DNA of 64,000 bases from Mesodorylaimus sp. YZB2_4 (GCA_030248295.1 JASANH010000599.1:1-64000), one strand, 5' to 3'; numbered from the stretch's first letter, positions 20,368 through 30,709 are shown. Translations and numbers: made by a program. The notes: a model not told the origin generated them from the letters alone.

Positions 20368-21183
20368 CTATAGGGCTGGACTCGATTTTGCGTCGACATT
20401 TCTCGTTGTTACAATTGCCGCTATGACCTTCTTTGTTTCTAGATCGATTGCGGATGTTGTAGCATAACGAGCAGTGTGCCCTGGTCGATTGTATCTCGCA
20501 TCGATTCCAACTTTCAAACTAAACTCTGGATTTGAGTAATGCTGACGCAATTCGTCGACCAGAGTTGCAGATTCCTTCGCGTAGTATTTGCTGATAGATG
20601 GATAAATGTACGCGCGGCAGACATTATAGAATTCTGTCTTTGAAGGGACCATTAGTCCGCACACGCTCGCAATTTGATCCAAGTCAGAATAGGTTTTCCC
20701 TGCTGTGATCACAGCCGCTGGTATAATCAGATTTGCCACGCTCATGGAGTTCAAAAAGGGAAAGGAATGCCAGTCCATGGCACGATTGCAATCTTTGCAA
20801 AAAGTCTCCACTCGCAGATGACCACCGCGGGAGTAAAATCGTACGTGGTCTTCACCAAGCTTCGCACCACATTCCTGGCACCGTTTGAATAACATTCGTA
20901 GATTACTATCCACCACGAGATACGTCGTCGCCTGGCTTGAAGATCGTGAATTATTTGTCGTTTTTGTCAAGAATTGAGCTTCAGGTGTTGGCGAAGGGAC
21001 GCAAGACGTTCCACTGCTGCCACCAGATAAGTGCCCGCTTCCAGAGGTAACTATATGCTCGGACTGAGAGGACCTCGAAGTGGTGTCGCGAGGGCTTGAT
21101 ACGGTAACAGATGTGACAGTCAATTGAGATGAACCTGTTGGACTCGCAGGTTGGTCAATCGGCGCCGGATGTTTCAAATTCAT
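20368..21183 (-). CDS. Kolobok transposase, central part with zinc motif and first catalytic Asp, copy 1
   Basis: 271 codons: a Ser/Thr-rich linker (residues 10-75), CQECGAKLGEDHVRFY...FCKDC (about 102-132) as a zinc-ribbon-like motif, then KVGIDARYNRPGHTARYAT with the first catalytic Asp at 228, equal to the DGRxDSPGHSAKYxT block of Kolobok transposases. An acceptor TTTACTTTCAG lies just upstream (about 21206), so the ATG is probably internal to an exon. Eight residues differ from copy 2. Downstream, a TGA follows IQG in the frame that would continue to FLDVREFL, in both copies. Confidence 0.88.
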   Translation of the reverse strand: MNLKHPAPIDQPASPTGSSQLTVTSVTVSSPRDTTSRSSQSEHIVTSGSGHLSGGSSGTSCVPSPTPEAQFLTKTTNNSRSSSQATTYLVVDSNLRMLFKRCQECGAKLGEDHVRFYSRGGHLRVETFCKDCNRAMDWHSFPFLNSMSVANLIIPAAVITAGKTYSDLDQIASVCGLMVPSKTEFYNVCRAYIYPSISKYYAKESATLVDELRQHYSNPEFSLKVGIDARYNRPGHTARYATTSAIDLETKKVIAAIVTTRNVDAKSSPAL

Positions 21184-21539
21184 GCCTGTGCTGCAACCAG
21201 CGACCTGAAAGTAAAAAGTTCAGCTAAGAGTTAGACGTGAAAAGTTCATATAAAGCTAAATATTGACCATGTACAAGGAAACAATTCTCTTAAGGCGAGT
21301 TCAGAAAATAAGAAACTCTTGGCGACTGCTACCTCGGCAGTCGCAGAGTTCTTCTGCGAAAACTGTATCTTGTCGAGAGCTCTAAAAACCCACTACTGTA
21401 CAGTGTGCATGCATGCGCTTGTTTTGCAGCAATTTGACAGCTCCATATCCAGGATTGAGGCTAATCAGAAGTGAATGAACAGGCCTAATATGACCTGACC
21501 TGACAAACTTATTATTGACCTGACACTGATATAATTTAC

Positions 21540-21920
21540 AAACCTACATAGTTCGCCAAAATTGGAGCAACATCGATCAAGTCCTATTGTTGGAATAGCA
21601 GACGCTCGTAAGCGCAGTCCTTGTGACGTTCGAATGAAACAACCATCCTCGAAATGTCTGGAGCATATGCATGTCCTTGTTGTTAAATTCGACTCTGTCA
21701 AACTGACCCTTTCCAATCACAATGCTCGTCGTTCGAGATCCAAACAGGGAAACTCATGAAAGTTGACCACTCCGCCCACTCCCGACAAGCACCTAGGAAC
21801 GATGCAATAGCGGCTCATTCGCACGTTCGCACCATACGAGCAGTATCTACAGGTTTTTGAGCGGTTATCTTCGCCCGCTGCGCAGATCCCTGCTTTATAC
21901 TCCCACTCTGCAGCAGACAA
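21540..21920 (-). pseudogene. Kolobok THAP zinc-finger exon, copy 1
   Basis: The minus strand reads YCIVPRCLSGVGG, FHEFPCLDLERRAL, a TGA, then LERVSLTESNL, CICSRHFEDGCF and AIPTI: a C2CH THAP finger (C-x4-C...C-x2-H) with the FP and AVPT motifs. THAP domains bind element ends. The TGA occupies the place of the invariant THAP tryptophan (TGG to TGA), and is present in both copies. After QCC-like residues the exon ends before an intron to about 21206. Confidence 0.85.
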
Positions 21921-22095
21921 CGGTCAAAAGCGTCTTGAAGCGAAAACCAAGTGAACCTACAAGTTACAGCGGGAATTCAAATTTTTCGCTAGTGTGAAGT
22001 GCCAAATTTGGTGTAAAGTTGCTTTACGGTATGATGATTATTTGTGCCGCGCCGTTTCTCTAAACTCCAACATCGAGCTACAGTGCACTTGGTCT
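21908..22095. repeat. Kolobok copy 1 right terminal inverted repeat
   Basis: Inverted partner of 15875-16062; ends CTTGGTCT before the TTAA duplicate at 22096-22099. Confidence 0.92.
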
Positions 22096-22560
22096 TTAAA
22101 GTCCATCATAAATACACTTGCGGCCTGTGGAGTGATACTTCGTCCAAAAAGGACAGCACGGGCCGTGTATTTGCTTTTTCTGACTTCGCTAGCCGCCGAT
22201 CCAGTTACGCGTTTTTCCTGCTTTTTGTGCTCATCTCGTATCGACTCCCATCTTTTCTTGCACACTTCGACTGAAAAAAACCAGCTCACATATACTGTAG
22301 TAATATGCAATAATACACTATGCAACAAATTGAAAAATAAAATCAGCTATCCCACCTGATGTTGTGCACCTGTACAAAAGGATTTTACAGAAGCTCCTTC
22401 TTGTTTTTTCTATGCCCGACTTCTCTGAAACTTTAAGTGCAATCGATTTCCACGAGTCGGCCTTTTTCTTGATATCTTTAAAGTCCGCGGAGGCCTTGTC
22501 CAACACATTCTGATGCTTTCGTACAGCTTTCAGTAATGGGAAAACCCATACGTCGTCCAT
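22096..22560 (-). pseudogene. MADF-domain DNA-binding partner gene of Harbinger, 5' exons
   Basis: Exon 1 (22560-22389) starts MDDVWVFPLLKAVRKHQNVL and includes DFKDIKKKADSWKSIALKV, the MADF helix signature W..I..LI..V..HP.LWD. A GTAAAA donor and TTTTTTCAG acceptor join in phase to exon 2 (from 22270), EVCKKRWESIRDEHKK, the third MADF helix. MADF domains are Myb-like DNA binders; in Harbinger elements the partner carries transposase to the terminal repeats and nucleus. The gene is cut at 22096 by the Kolobok element inserted at a TTAA and resumes at 15870. Confidence 0.8.
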
Positions 22561-22639
22561 TGCTGTGACCAGCCTGAAAATTTGATAAAATCAATTCGAT
22601 AAAATCAAATTGATAAAAAAATAAAACGATCCAAAATTC

Positions 22640-23012
22640 TTGATGGCCTTCTATTTTTTGAGTCGCCGTGTCCAGCGACGGGGCGGTTGAAGCAAAATGC
22701 GACTTTTCTGCAACCAGCACGGCGAGGTTGGCCCCGGCGGAGCAGCCTTGGCGGGGCGGAAAAGATTCACATCCACCACTTGCAGCTTAGGCGCCGAAAC
22801 CGAGTTTTACGCCGTAGTAAGGCTGTGCCGCTTCCTTGACTTCCTGACTTCTGGTTGGGCGCGCGGGAGAATACGAATAGGGGTATTTCTACGAGTATTT
22901 CTTCGTGCATTGCACAAAAGAAGGGAAAAGTGTTTGTGGAATATGCGTCACTGTGGCAGAATTTATTGATAACTACTAGACAAGTTTTCCTCGGCGATAG
23001 AAAGAGAAATTG
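22640..23012 (-). repeat. Internal inverted copy of the Harbinger right-end region
   Basis: 22735-23010 is the reverse complement of 28845-29110 over roughly 270 bp, including GGAATATGCGTCACTGTGGC and TCTTTCTATCGCCGAGG words. It lies just upstream of the MADF gene start, so it may contain that gene's promoter. It indicates that the right part of the 16-kb element is an inversion or foldback product. Confidence 0.75.
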
Positions 23013-23089
23013 AGAAATGTAAAGTAAGTTTCTAGTTTGTGCTTTACTCTAGGCTATAGGTATTCCTACTTCTAGGCAATTAAGGTCGT

Positions 23090-23462
23090 AAAGTCAAGGT
23101 GGGAACCAAAGATTCCTCAAAAGTGGCTTTCCCACTTGGGCTCCGCGTGGAACCCATTCCAAACCCCAACAGAGTGCACGTGGCCCCACGCTACCCGCCA
23201 CTTGGGAACCAAGTGTGAATGGCGCCTAGCCCACATGGTGCAGAGTGTGTTTCACGTGACTTAGAAATGGTTTGATATGGAAGACATACAAGTATTCCAT
23301 GCCCCACTTCGATCCAACGGCGCTCTATCCCCGGTTCGAGTCATGTTATCTTACTTCGACGTAGGCTGCACATACATTCAAACGCAAACTACAAGCGCAT
23401 GCCAACTGCAGACAATCACATACCTTCCCTAATAAAAAGCACAACGTTACGGCTGATGTGTA
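23090..23462. other. No gene recognised; low-copy words shared with 27930-28090
   Basis: Phrases such as CCCACATGG and CCAAGTG recur here and at 27930-28090, suggesting old related sequence. No coding motif. Confidence 0.3.
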
Positions 23463-23464
23463 CA

Positions 23465-24480
23465 GCTATTGCTATTGCTATTGCTATTGCTATATTTTCG
23501 GTAGCCAAGCACTTTAAAGCGCACTCCAAGGGCACCGCACACTACACACTGCACACTAGGATTATACATTGAACATACAGAGGCGTGAAGAGAAAGGCAT
23601 GAAAAGCGTGAGTTAATCAGTCTCTGATAAAAAGACTCGCTTCAAACTTTTCAAAGGGACCGAGTGCAATATCTTCATTTATTAGGTTCCACTGGGCTAT
23701 TGCGGAGTATAAAAAACTCTGCTTGAAAGTTTCTGTCCGAGGCAGTGGCAAAATAAGATGGTGGCTTTGGACATGTCGGCTGCTTACCCGTTGTCGATCT
23801 TGAATATGAATGAACACTCGATTTTGGTGAAATGCCAGTCCATGATAATACTTGTAAAACTGAACAAGCTTGAACTTATCTCGGCGTTGTTGCAATGGAA
23901 TCAGATTCGTTGCCTTTAACGCTTCCTTGTAATCCACAGTCCAATTGTTCATTACTGACCGGACAGCCAGTTTCTGGGATTTTTCTAAGTCATCGATTAG
24001 GCCGCTTTGAGTCGGGGCCCAGGCACAGCATCCATAATCGAGAACTGGTAAAATACATTGAGTATAGATCGTTCGTAAGGTCGAGCTGGAATGCTTTCCA
24101 AATCGACGTCTAAAAGCACCAATCATTCTCCTGGCTTTAGTTGATACGATGTGACACTGTTCCATAAATTTCAAATCTGATGACACAATAATGCCCAAAT
24201 ACTTCACCGATTCCATAAATACCAAATTATGCCCATCAACAGCGACTCGTGAAGTCGTTGGAGCCAGTCGCCCTAGTCGGAAAAGAATACCCTGGGTTTT
24301 TTCAGGATTCAATTCGAGACATAAATCTTCAATTCCAGCTACAACAAATGCGACGGCGGCTTGCAATCGGTCGGAAATATCAGCGGTTGACGTTGACGGT
24401 ACCAGTAAGGCCAGATCGTCAGCGAAAGCTTGAAGCAGGCAATCCGCGACAGCTTATCTTTCATACTCCTGTCTGGTGCG
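23465..24480 (-). mobile_element. Non-LTR retrotransposon (LINE) 3' end with hexanucleotide tail
   Basis: The coding part (about 24480-23617) gives AFADDLALLVPS (RT active-site block, near 24420), ELNPEKTQGILF, VKYLGIIVSSDLKF, RTIYTQCILPVLDYGCCAWA and LPRTETFKQSFLYSAIAQWN: the RT palm end, thumb and C-terminal region of Jockey/CR1-like LINE ORF2. The frame ends naturally at 23617. About 125 bp later the minus strand ends in (ATAGCA)n, 23465-23493, the microsatellite tail typical of such LINEs. The 5' part of ORF2 is missing (5' truncation). Similar in style to 38221-39528. Confidence 0.85.
23617..24366 (-). pseudogene. LINE ORF2 C-terminal part
   Basis: A 249-codon frame from the end of the reverse transcriptase thumb to the ORF stop; see the preceding element for motifs. 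The FADD box lies just upstream and in the same sense, beyond the first ATG, so the ATG is not a real start. No zinc knuckle or RNase H motif is visible. Confidence 0.82.
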
Positions 24481-24619
24481 AAGGCTACGCTTGACCAGGA
24501 ATAAACGTTTCTCGCTGGGCGTGCTTCTATTGCAAGGACGGTCGCTGCTACTCGTTGTCTTGTCTTCACTAAGACCGATCTTACGATCAGCGTAGCTTTC
24601 AGATTCCTTCGTCGCAAAA

Positions 24620-26020
24620 CCGTTTAGAGTTGTACTGGTCCAGCCTAACTCCTGCTACACTATAAAAAAGGTTCTTTAAAAGCCATGACCTAAAGACAAT
24701 TACTTCTCCTCGATACAGTCGTATTCACAGTGTACTATAAGTGACAAAATCAAAATATTGAACACTTGGAAATGTTTTCAAAAACATTAGAGTTCTAGCT
24801 TGATTTTGTTTAAGAACTTTGTTTCGAAAAACCAAGTTTCAAAGATCTTGAGCTCGAGCTATCGTTATCCAGACCTTGTGGAATTGGCAGTAATCGAGCA
24901 GACGCCGCCAAAACTGCACTTTCTCAGGGCTCATACAAGGAGCGAAAAATGATTTGCCCTGATATTTGTAGGTTGTCAAGAATTTGAGTTTGTTCCGTTC
25001 CCTGATCATTTCACGCTGTCCCAGCACTACCTAGTCAAGCTAAACCATTCACTACTTTCAGGCATGATCATGAGACACACCGAAATGCCCCAGATTTTTG
25101 GCTCAAAAATCCCCATTTTCGATGCCCTTCCAGAACTAACTGGCGATAAATGTATTTCATTAGGGCGTGACGGCTGTCTCCTGGTTTTGAAATTTTTTTC
25201 AAGCCTACCTATTTTTGTTTCAAACCAAAAAAATTAAAGCTGGGAATAAATTTTGTCATCAGTGGTACACCACTCCTTTTAAAAGAAACGGCAAGCGTTG
25301 ATTATTACTGTATATCCCAAAAATCAAACCTTACCATACAAAGATGCGATGAGTTTGCTTGTGTATAATATGGTTCCCAGCACCTTGCAAGACTAGAATT
25401 TGAGGAGGTTTTGATGAGTTTGAGGAGTGAGTTTGGAAAGTTTTGAGGAGGTTTAACGCTGACAATGGACTTTGCTATACTTCACAAGCTGACTCATACA
25501 GTATATTTTCTCACTGGCAACCATACCCTCATCCAAAACCATCTCATCATTATGCTCAAGAAAACAAAGGCAAGGACCTGAATGCATCAAAGTCACGATC
25601 AGCAAGAATAGGTTGGGATCACTTTTGGGATCAGGATTTTTTGTATTTTTCTGTGTTTTGCCTATGAGCTTTTTTTCCTCACTGAAGCACACTTTTTAGT
25701 CATCCTGGTCTCTCAGCTTTTTCTTAGGGCAATTTACAATCAATATGTATACAGTACAGTAAGCTTAATTAATGAGTACATTTGCAGTTTCTATACATGT
25801 TCAGCATGGTGGGCCTAGGCTAACAAAATCAGTGCTACTATTGTTATCGAGTTTAGCTGATTGGCCCACCCTCAGCCATTGCCTATTCATCGCTACTGCT
25901 GTCAGCCTCTGAACTTATCATCTCATCGAACGATAATGAGCCAATATCTTCTGCTTCCTCTAACGAGATATGATAGGTACGATGGACCAGAGTGTACCAA
26001 GCGTGCTTATGCATTTTCTC
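24620..26020. other. No gene recognised
   Basis: Short frames on both strands lack motifs. Mixed AT-rich sequence inside the right part of the Harbinger element. Confidence 0.4.
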
Positions 26021-26025
26021 ATATA

Positions 26026-26205
26026 CAGTCGACCTCGGATAATTGCAGCCGCTCCAAACGCCAAAAAGACTTACTATCAGACAAAGTTGCAATTATGCAA
26101 AGTTTAGAAACATTATTTTGAAAAAAGTTGCACTTATGCGGAGTTTTTTGGTAAGCATAGCAGAAATTTCTATCGACACTTTCAGAAATTTTTCTGAAAA
26201 ATTTG
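26026..26205. repeat. Tc1/pogo-like terminal sequence, second copy
   Basis: Starts TACAGTCGACCTCGGATAAT, like 2134 onward, followed by AAGTTGCAATTATGC words. TA flank present. Other end not found. Confidence 0.45.
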
Positions 26206-26206
26206 A

Positions 26207-26830
26207 GCGAAGCATATCATTCCTAATTTCATCGGCTGATTAATGGACCAAAAAAAAATTCTCGCTCAGCTTACGTACTGCAAGAATAGCCAGCAATTCT
26301 GCTTGACAATGGAATTACAAAGTTCTTTTTAATCGCTTTCGATTTGCAAGACAGCGCTTTGCCATAAGAAGGATATTGTGGAGCTATTGGACTCCTAACT
26401 GGTTTATTTGCAATGATACTATTTGCTTTCAGTGCTTCTGCCATTTGATCCCCAGGCGAAGGATGGTATAAGGCTGGCTGAAGCCTAATATCACTTCAAG
26501 CTTAAGTCTCATACCAGACTGAGCCTAAGCCTTGAGTCATATGCCAGCCTAAGCTTAACCCTCAGCCTGGTACCAGCCTAAGCTAATCGGGCCAGCTAAC
26601 CTACTGTATGTTGGGGACCATACAGCAAAAGTGCCTTGCTTTTTAGTGTCGGGCCTCGTGTACCTCGTGCGGTCAGCTTTCCAGCAATCACACTTTTTGA
26701 TTTTTGAGGAGATTCAAGAAATTTTTCGTAATTTAAGTAGCTTTTGAGGATTTTGAAGAGCACCTTCAAATTTGAGGAGTTTCCTGAGGTTTCTGAGGTT
26801 TTTGAGGGTGCTGAGAACCATGTATAATTT
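26207..26830. repeat. Dispersed repeat family R1, copy 2
   Basis: Direct copy of 9692-10372 (see there). Slightly shorter within the first 150 bp. Indicates that R1 is mobile or duplicated; ends were not resolved to the base and no inverted termini are obvious. Confidence 0.75.
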
Positions 26831-27777
26831 CTCGAATCTCTGGTTTTCATTAGTTGCATCCAGAAAACAATTCCCTGATATTTTTTTCCATGTTTCTGAA
26901 CGCATGAATATCTCGCAAAATGCCAGAAAAGAATTCTAATAGACTTACTGTCAATTGTCTTTTGCGACCTCGCGTTAGGTTTTACTGCAGACAATTTTGC
27001 TTTCTTTGCATCGTTTTCAATTCACTGCCGGAAACCGATCGACGGAAAGGAGACGTAAACATAGGTCGTCGTTCATGAACTTTAGAGGCCAGGTCGTCGT
27101 CTTTGAAACTCCCTGGCTGGAAAAACAACGGTAGCTATACTGTCAAAATCGCACAACACTTATAACACGTAATACAGTAATCTTCCTGATTTGACTTATT
27201 TACGATTTTTCAGTTTAAAATCAATCTCTTGTGAATCATGATTAATTTATTCAAAATTTACTAAAAGAATTGGCGAATGCCAACTAAAGCTTACCGCTCT
27301 TTGTTGAATGGACCTAGCCTAGTGTACTTCTTTCGATCGGCTTGAGACATAGGACTGTACCGCGAATGAAAAAGACCGAATGTGAAGACGATTGGCTTAC
27401 CTGGAAGTTAACAAAAACTTCCACCTGCAAACTCTATCAGATTAAAAAAACCAAAACAAACGACTAAACTTTCCTCGAACGCGAGAAAACGCCCCAAAAT
27501 GCGCACAGTGCGTAAAAGTAGGTTCCAGTATTGAAGCAAGTGAAAAATATCGAGAACAATTCACGTAAATGATGAACCGAATAAATTTTTGCGTGAACTC
27601 CAGAAGTTCCACTAAGGAACGAACAACGCCAAACTTGCCTTTCAATTTTCTTCAAACTGCCAGAGGACTTTTGAAAAACGCAACAAAATCGATAATCGTA
27701 CTCGACTGTTTTGTTTCGAGCATGGCTAATGATTTCAAAATCGATTTTGGTAATCTTGCTACCTGTCAAGGCATACA
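26830..27777. other. No gene recognised
   Basis: AT-rich spacer; open frames on both strands without motifs. Confidence 0.4.
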
Positions 27778-27826
27778 ATGATGAATGCAGGGCGCAGGTT
27801 ACATGCCTGCGCCCTGCATTCATCAT
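27778..27826. repeat. Perfect 21-bp stem hairpin with 7-base loop
   Basis: Arms 27778-27798 and 27806-27826 are exact reverse complements (core GCAGGGCGCAGG / CCTGCGCCCTGC) around the loop TTACATG. A further GCATAC/GTATGC pair lies 1-10 bases outside. GC-rich in an AT-rich setting. Confidence 0.95.
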
Positions 27827-27829
27827 CTC

Positions 27830-28840
27830 GGAAAAAGTATGCGGCAAGTTCAATCTAGCCACATGGATCACACGCAACAAGGCGTGGAACTCATACGGAA
27901 ACGACATGGTCAGCATTCGTGTGGTTTCCAAAAAAGCCCACATGGAAACCATTACAGTTCACATGAACCCGCGCGGTAGCCAAGTGGGGAAGCAGGCCGT
28001 GTGAAACCCATGTGGGAAAACCAGGCTTCCAGATGGGGTCCAAGTGCTACCATGTGGTCTGACATGGGACGAGGAATCTGGGGAGATTGGCTATACTGTA
28101 CAACGGCGAGGTTTTATTTTCAAGATGACAACGAGGTAGGCTGCTTCTTTGTAACTTGTATTTATTCTGAAGCATTTCTTGCTGTGTCATGAACAAGGTT
28201 GACTAGAAGAAAAGACCTGATCAACACATTGTTTCTGTCAAGTGACATAATCATCTGCATTTACAGTGCACTATTATAAGCTTCAAATCTTTAGACTAAG
28301 GCTGAAAATCTAATCACCTACTCCCACCTGGTCAACCTAATCGGAGGATGAAAAAACGTATTTCGCGAAGCTCCGCGACGAAAAGCAATTGATCCACTAT
28401 CGTCAAGCATGTTCTTACAGCAAATGGTTTTCTTGTTGGGCGGGATCAACGTCGTCTTCCAATGCCGCCATTTTTTTAGTTGTTTACAATTGCGGTATGC
28501 CGGTCATGCCAACCACCTAATTCGACGGCAATAAATGCATGAAAAGTGGGCATAAGAACTTTTGGAAAATCCAGGTGGCCTGGCAATGGGCGAAAAGAAA
28601 ACCGAAAATAATGCATTTGTTCACATAAGGGGCCACCAGCTAAAATTTCCTGGGACAGCTGTTATTCAGATGTAGACCTGGCTGCTTCTCCATTTCTGAG
28701 CATAATAAAATGATCTGCTTTGCCTAGGCTCAAATTTCGAAGCCCCAGGGTGCCAGCTAGAGACTATACACTTCCGTTTTTCCTCATAAAATGGGAATCT
28801 CAATAAACTAAATACTAACCTTTACATTTTTGAATTAAAT
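27830..28840. other. No gene recognised
   Basis: Spacer inside the Harbinger element. Repeated CCCACATGG/CCATGTGG words at 27930-28060. No protein family motif. Confidence 0.4.
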
Positions 28841-28844
28841 TAAG

Positions 28845-29213
28845 TTTCTCTTTCTATCGCCGAGGGAAACTTGTCTACCAGTAATCAATAATAAGTTCTG
28901 CCACAGTCACGCATATTCCACAAACACTTTTCCCTTCTTTTCTGCAATGCACGAAGAAATACTCGTAGAAATATTCCTATTCGTATTCTCCCGCGCGCCC
29001 AACCGGAAGTCACTGGAAGCGACACAGCCTTACTACGGCGTGAAACTCAGTTTCGGCGCCTTAGCTGCAAGTGGTGGATACTCGCGCCGTACTGCCCCGC
29101 CAGGGTGCCCCGGCGGGCCCCCCCGGCGCCGGGTTGGTGAAACTAACTTTTACCCTGTGCGCCCCGGCCACCCGGCCCCGTCCCCGGCAACCCGGCGTAA
29201 GTCTGAACGCGCC
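28845..29213. repeat. Harbinger right-end region with terminal inverted repeat (29159-29213)
   Basis: GC-rich terminus CGTAAGTCTGAACGCGCC at 29196-29213 mirrors 13217-13234. The subterminal part 28845-29110 recurs inverted at 22735-23010. A CCGGCGGGCC-rich stretch lies between. Confidence 0.85.
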
Positions 29214-29790
29214 TTGCTCTCACTGCCTACTGCTTCACACGCTGACCATGGCTGCGTGTTATCGCACGTGTGGCCTGAACAACCGAAATAACCAACTAGG
29301 CCGAAAGTTGGATTTCCAGTGTTCAAAGAGTATTAGCGGAGGAACGCTGGATTGCTGTCACGATCTTCACGAATTTTGTTTGACCAATCTGTATTGTTAA
29401 TTAAGTCAAGACCCGCTAATTATTGTCCGACCCTAATCTCCAGTTACCTGCTATAAGTTTGGAAAACGAGTCTATTTCGCTGATATTTCGAGGGAATTAC
29501 CCGAGTTGTGTTCTACCACTTGCTAGAATCGCAATGTTCTTCATGGATGTTGAGATCAGCTAGTAGCTCTATGCACGAGTAGTCGGTCGTTTCGAATTTC
29601 GTTTTTTTGATGTAAGTTTTCCAGGTTGATTTCACTTAGCGAGGTGTCCTCATGCGGGACACGATTTCGAAATTGCTCGACATGGAAATTCACGAGTCAG
29701 GGCCAGCAATATTTTTAGTCCACGACTGTCTTTCATGCTGTTCGGAACGGTTATCTGTTTTAGCAGACAAGGTCACGTATTTAGTTACAG
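29214..29790 (+). repeat. hAT-related 5' sequence, right half (continuation of 12700-13216)
   Basis: Matches the reverse complement of 61455-62060. Begins TGCTCTCACTGC just beyond the Harbinger end. Runs directly into hAT coding sequence at 29735. Confidence 0.8.
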
Positions 29791-30705
29791 TATGGGGCTG
29801 GTTATTTCAGATTCACTGACTACAGGAAATGGCGAGATGGCCAATGGTGCATTTTGTAGGCCATGCGTGCTTTTTGTTGTTGACAAAGCGGATCAATCGT
29901 ACAACAAGCTCGGCAAATTAGTGACTTTTCCGTTTGAGGATTTTCACGTGAGTCATTTTTATTAATCGTTTTAATTTCATGATATCAAATTTCATGTCAT
30001 CTCTTATCAGAGAGCTTCGGAGAAATTCAATAAACATCAAGCGAAGAAATATCATTAAGCGGCAGTTAAAAAAGAATTGAATTTCCGGGAGACGAGACAA
30101 GGTCGTCAAACTTCTTTTGATGTTCGCCTCAGCCTTCAGGGAGCCGACCCAGTGGGAAAAAAACCCCAAATGTAAATTTGTTACTGCCATTCTTGAGTGT
30201 GTTGAACATATAGTACGTAGTCACAGAACAGATTTTTTTAGATTGAAAAGTATTGCAAAAGTAATCGTTTTCTGTGGTTGCCAGAACTTGGCCCTGCGCG
30301 GACATCGCGGAGATAACGATATTTTCACTGATAATTAATCTGTTCAAGATGGAAATTTTGGAGCACTTCTGCGTCTTTGTGCGCAGTCGGGCGATATGGT
30401 TCCAGAAAATCACTCGAAAACAAGCGCTGGCAAAGCCACTTACGTTTAACCCCAGATTCAAAATAAATTGACTTTCTCGCAATTAGGTTGTTCGATCGTT
30501 GATATCTTCCAGGAGAACATTGTTATGAGGGCAAATGCAACTAAATGTTTCTCTGTCTTGGCAGACGAAGCAACGGACATCTCAGACCGGGAGGTCTTAT
30601 GCTACTCAATTCGATTTGTAAAGAATGAGGTAATTATTTCTTGAATTGAGCTCATTTGGTCTGTGGGTTGAGAGCGATGGAAAATCGATTTTTTCGTTGC
30701 ATTAA
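29735..30705 (+). pseudogene. hAT transposase 5' gene part (TTF zinc finger and first Asp region)
   Basis: GEMANGAFCRPCVLFVVDKA then KLVTFPFEDFH match the TTF-type finger of P52rIPK/ZMYM-like hAT proteins (GxFCxxCxLF...LVxxPF). A TAA interrupts near 30057 in the following AxxKFxxHQxxKxH block. An exon after CTTCCAG (about 30511) reads NATKCFSVLADEATDISDRE, the first catalytic Asp block (FSVLADEATDIS), then CYSIRFVKNE and a GTAATT donor. The intron start is shared with 7905-7998. Sequence beyond 30705 diverges. Truncated, dead copy. Confidence 0.8.
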
Positions 30706-30709
30706 TGAA

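Larger units (their letters stand above)
15871..22099 (-). mobile_element. Kolobok DNA transposon, copy 1, flanked by TTAA
   Basis: The element proper is 15875-22095, with identical TTAA duplications at 15871-15874 and 22096-22099. Terminal inverted repeats of 188 bp (15875-16062, 21908-22095) begin AGACCAAGTRCACTGTAGCT. TTAA targets plus a THAP-bearing transposase define the Kolobok superfamily. Coding content: transposase on the minus strand (21920-19369) and a convergent spliced gene on the plus strand (16230-18976). It interrupts the Harbinger MADF gene and is itself interrupted by a 1.76-kb TTAA element. Without that insert it would be about 4.46 kb, agreeing with copy 2 (4478 bp). Confidence 0.93.
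13217..29213. mobile_element. 16.0-kb PIF/Harbinger element with nested insertions
   Basis: The termini GGCGCGTTCAGACTTACG are inverted repeats of 54-55 bp (13217-13270 and 29159-29213), differing at three positions. The flanks 12700-13216 and 29214-29790 are the two halves of one repeat whose unbroken copy sits at 61455-62525, so the whole 15,997 bp was inserted. Inside are a Harbinger DDE transposase (+) next to the left end and a MADF gene (-), the usual two-gene set of the superfamily. The Kolobok insertion at 15875-22095 and a LINE fragment account for part of the excess length over a typical 3-6-kb Harbinger. A clean 3-bp target duplication is not visible; the empty site has a few extra bases (ATCC) at the junction. 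Confidence 0.82.
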
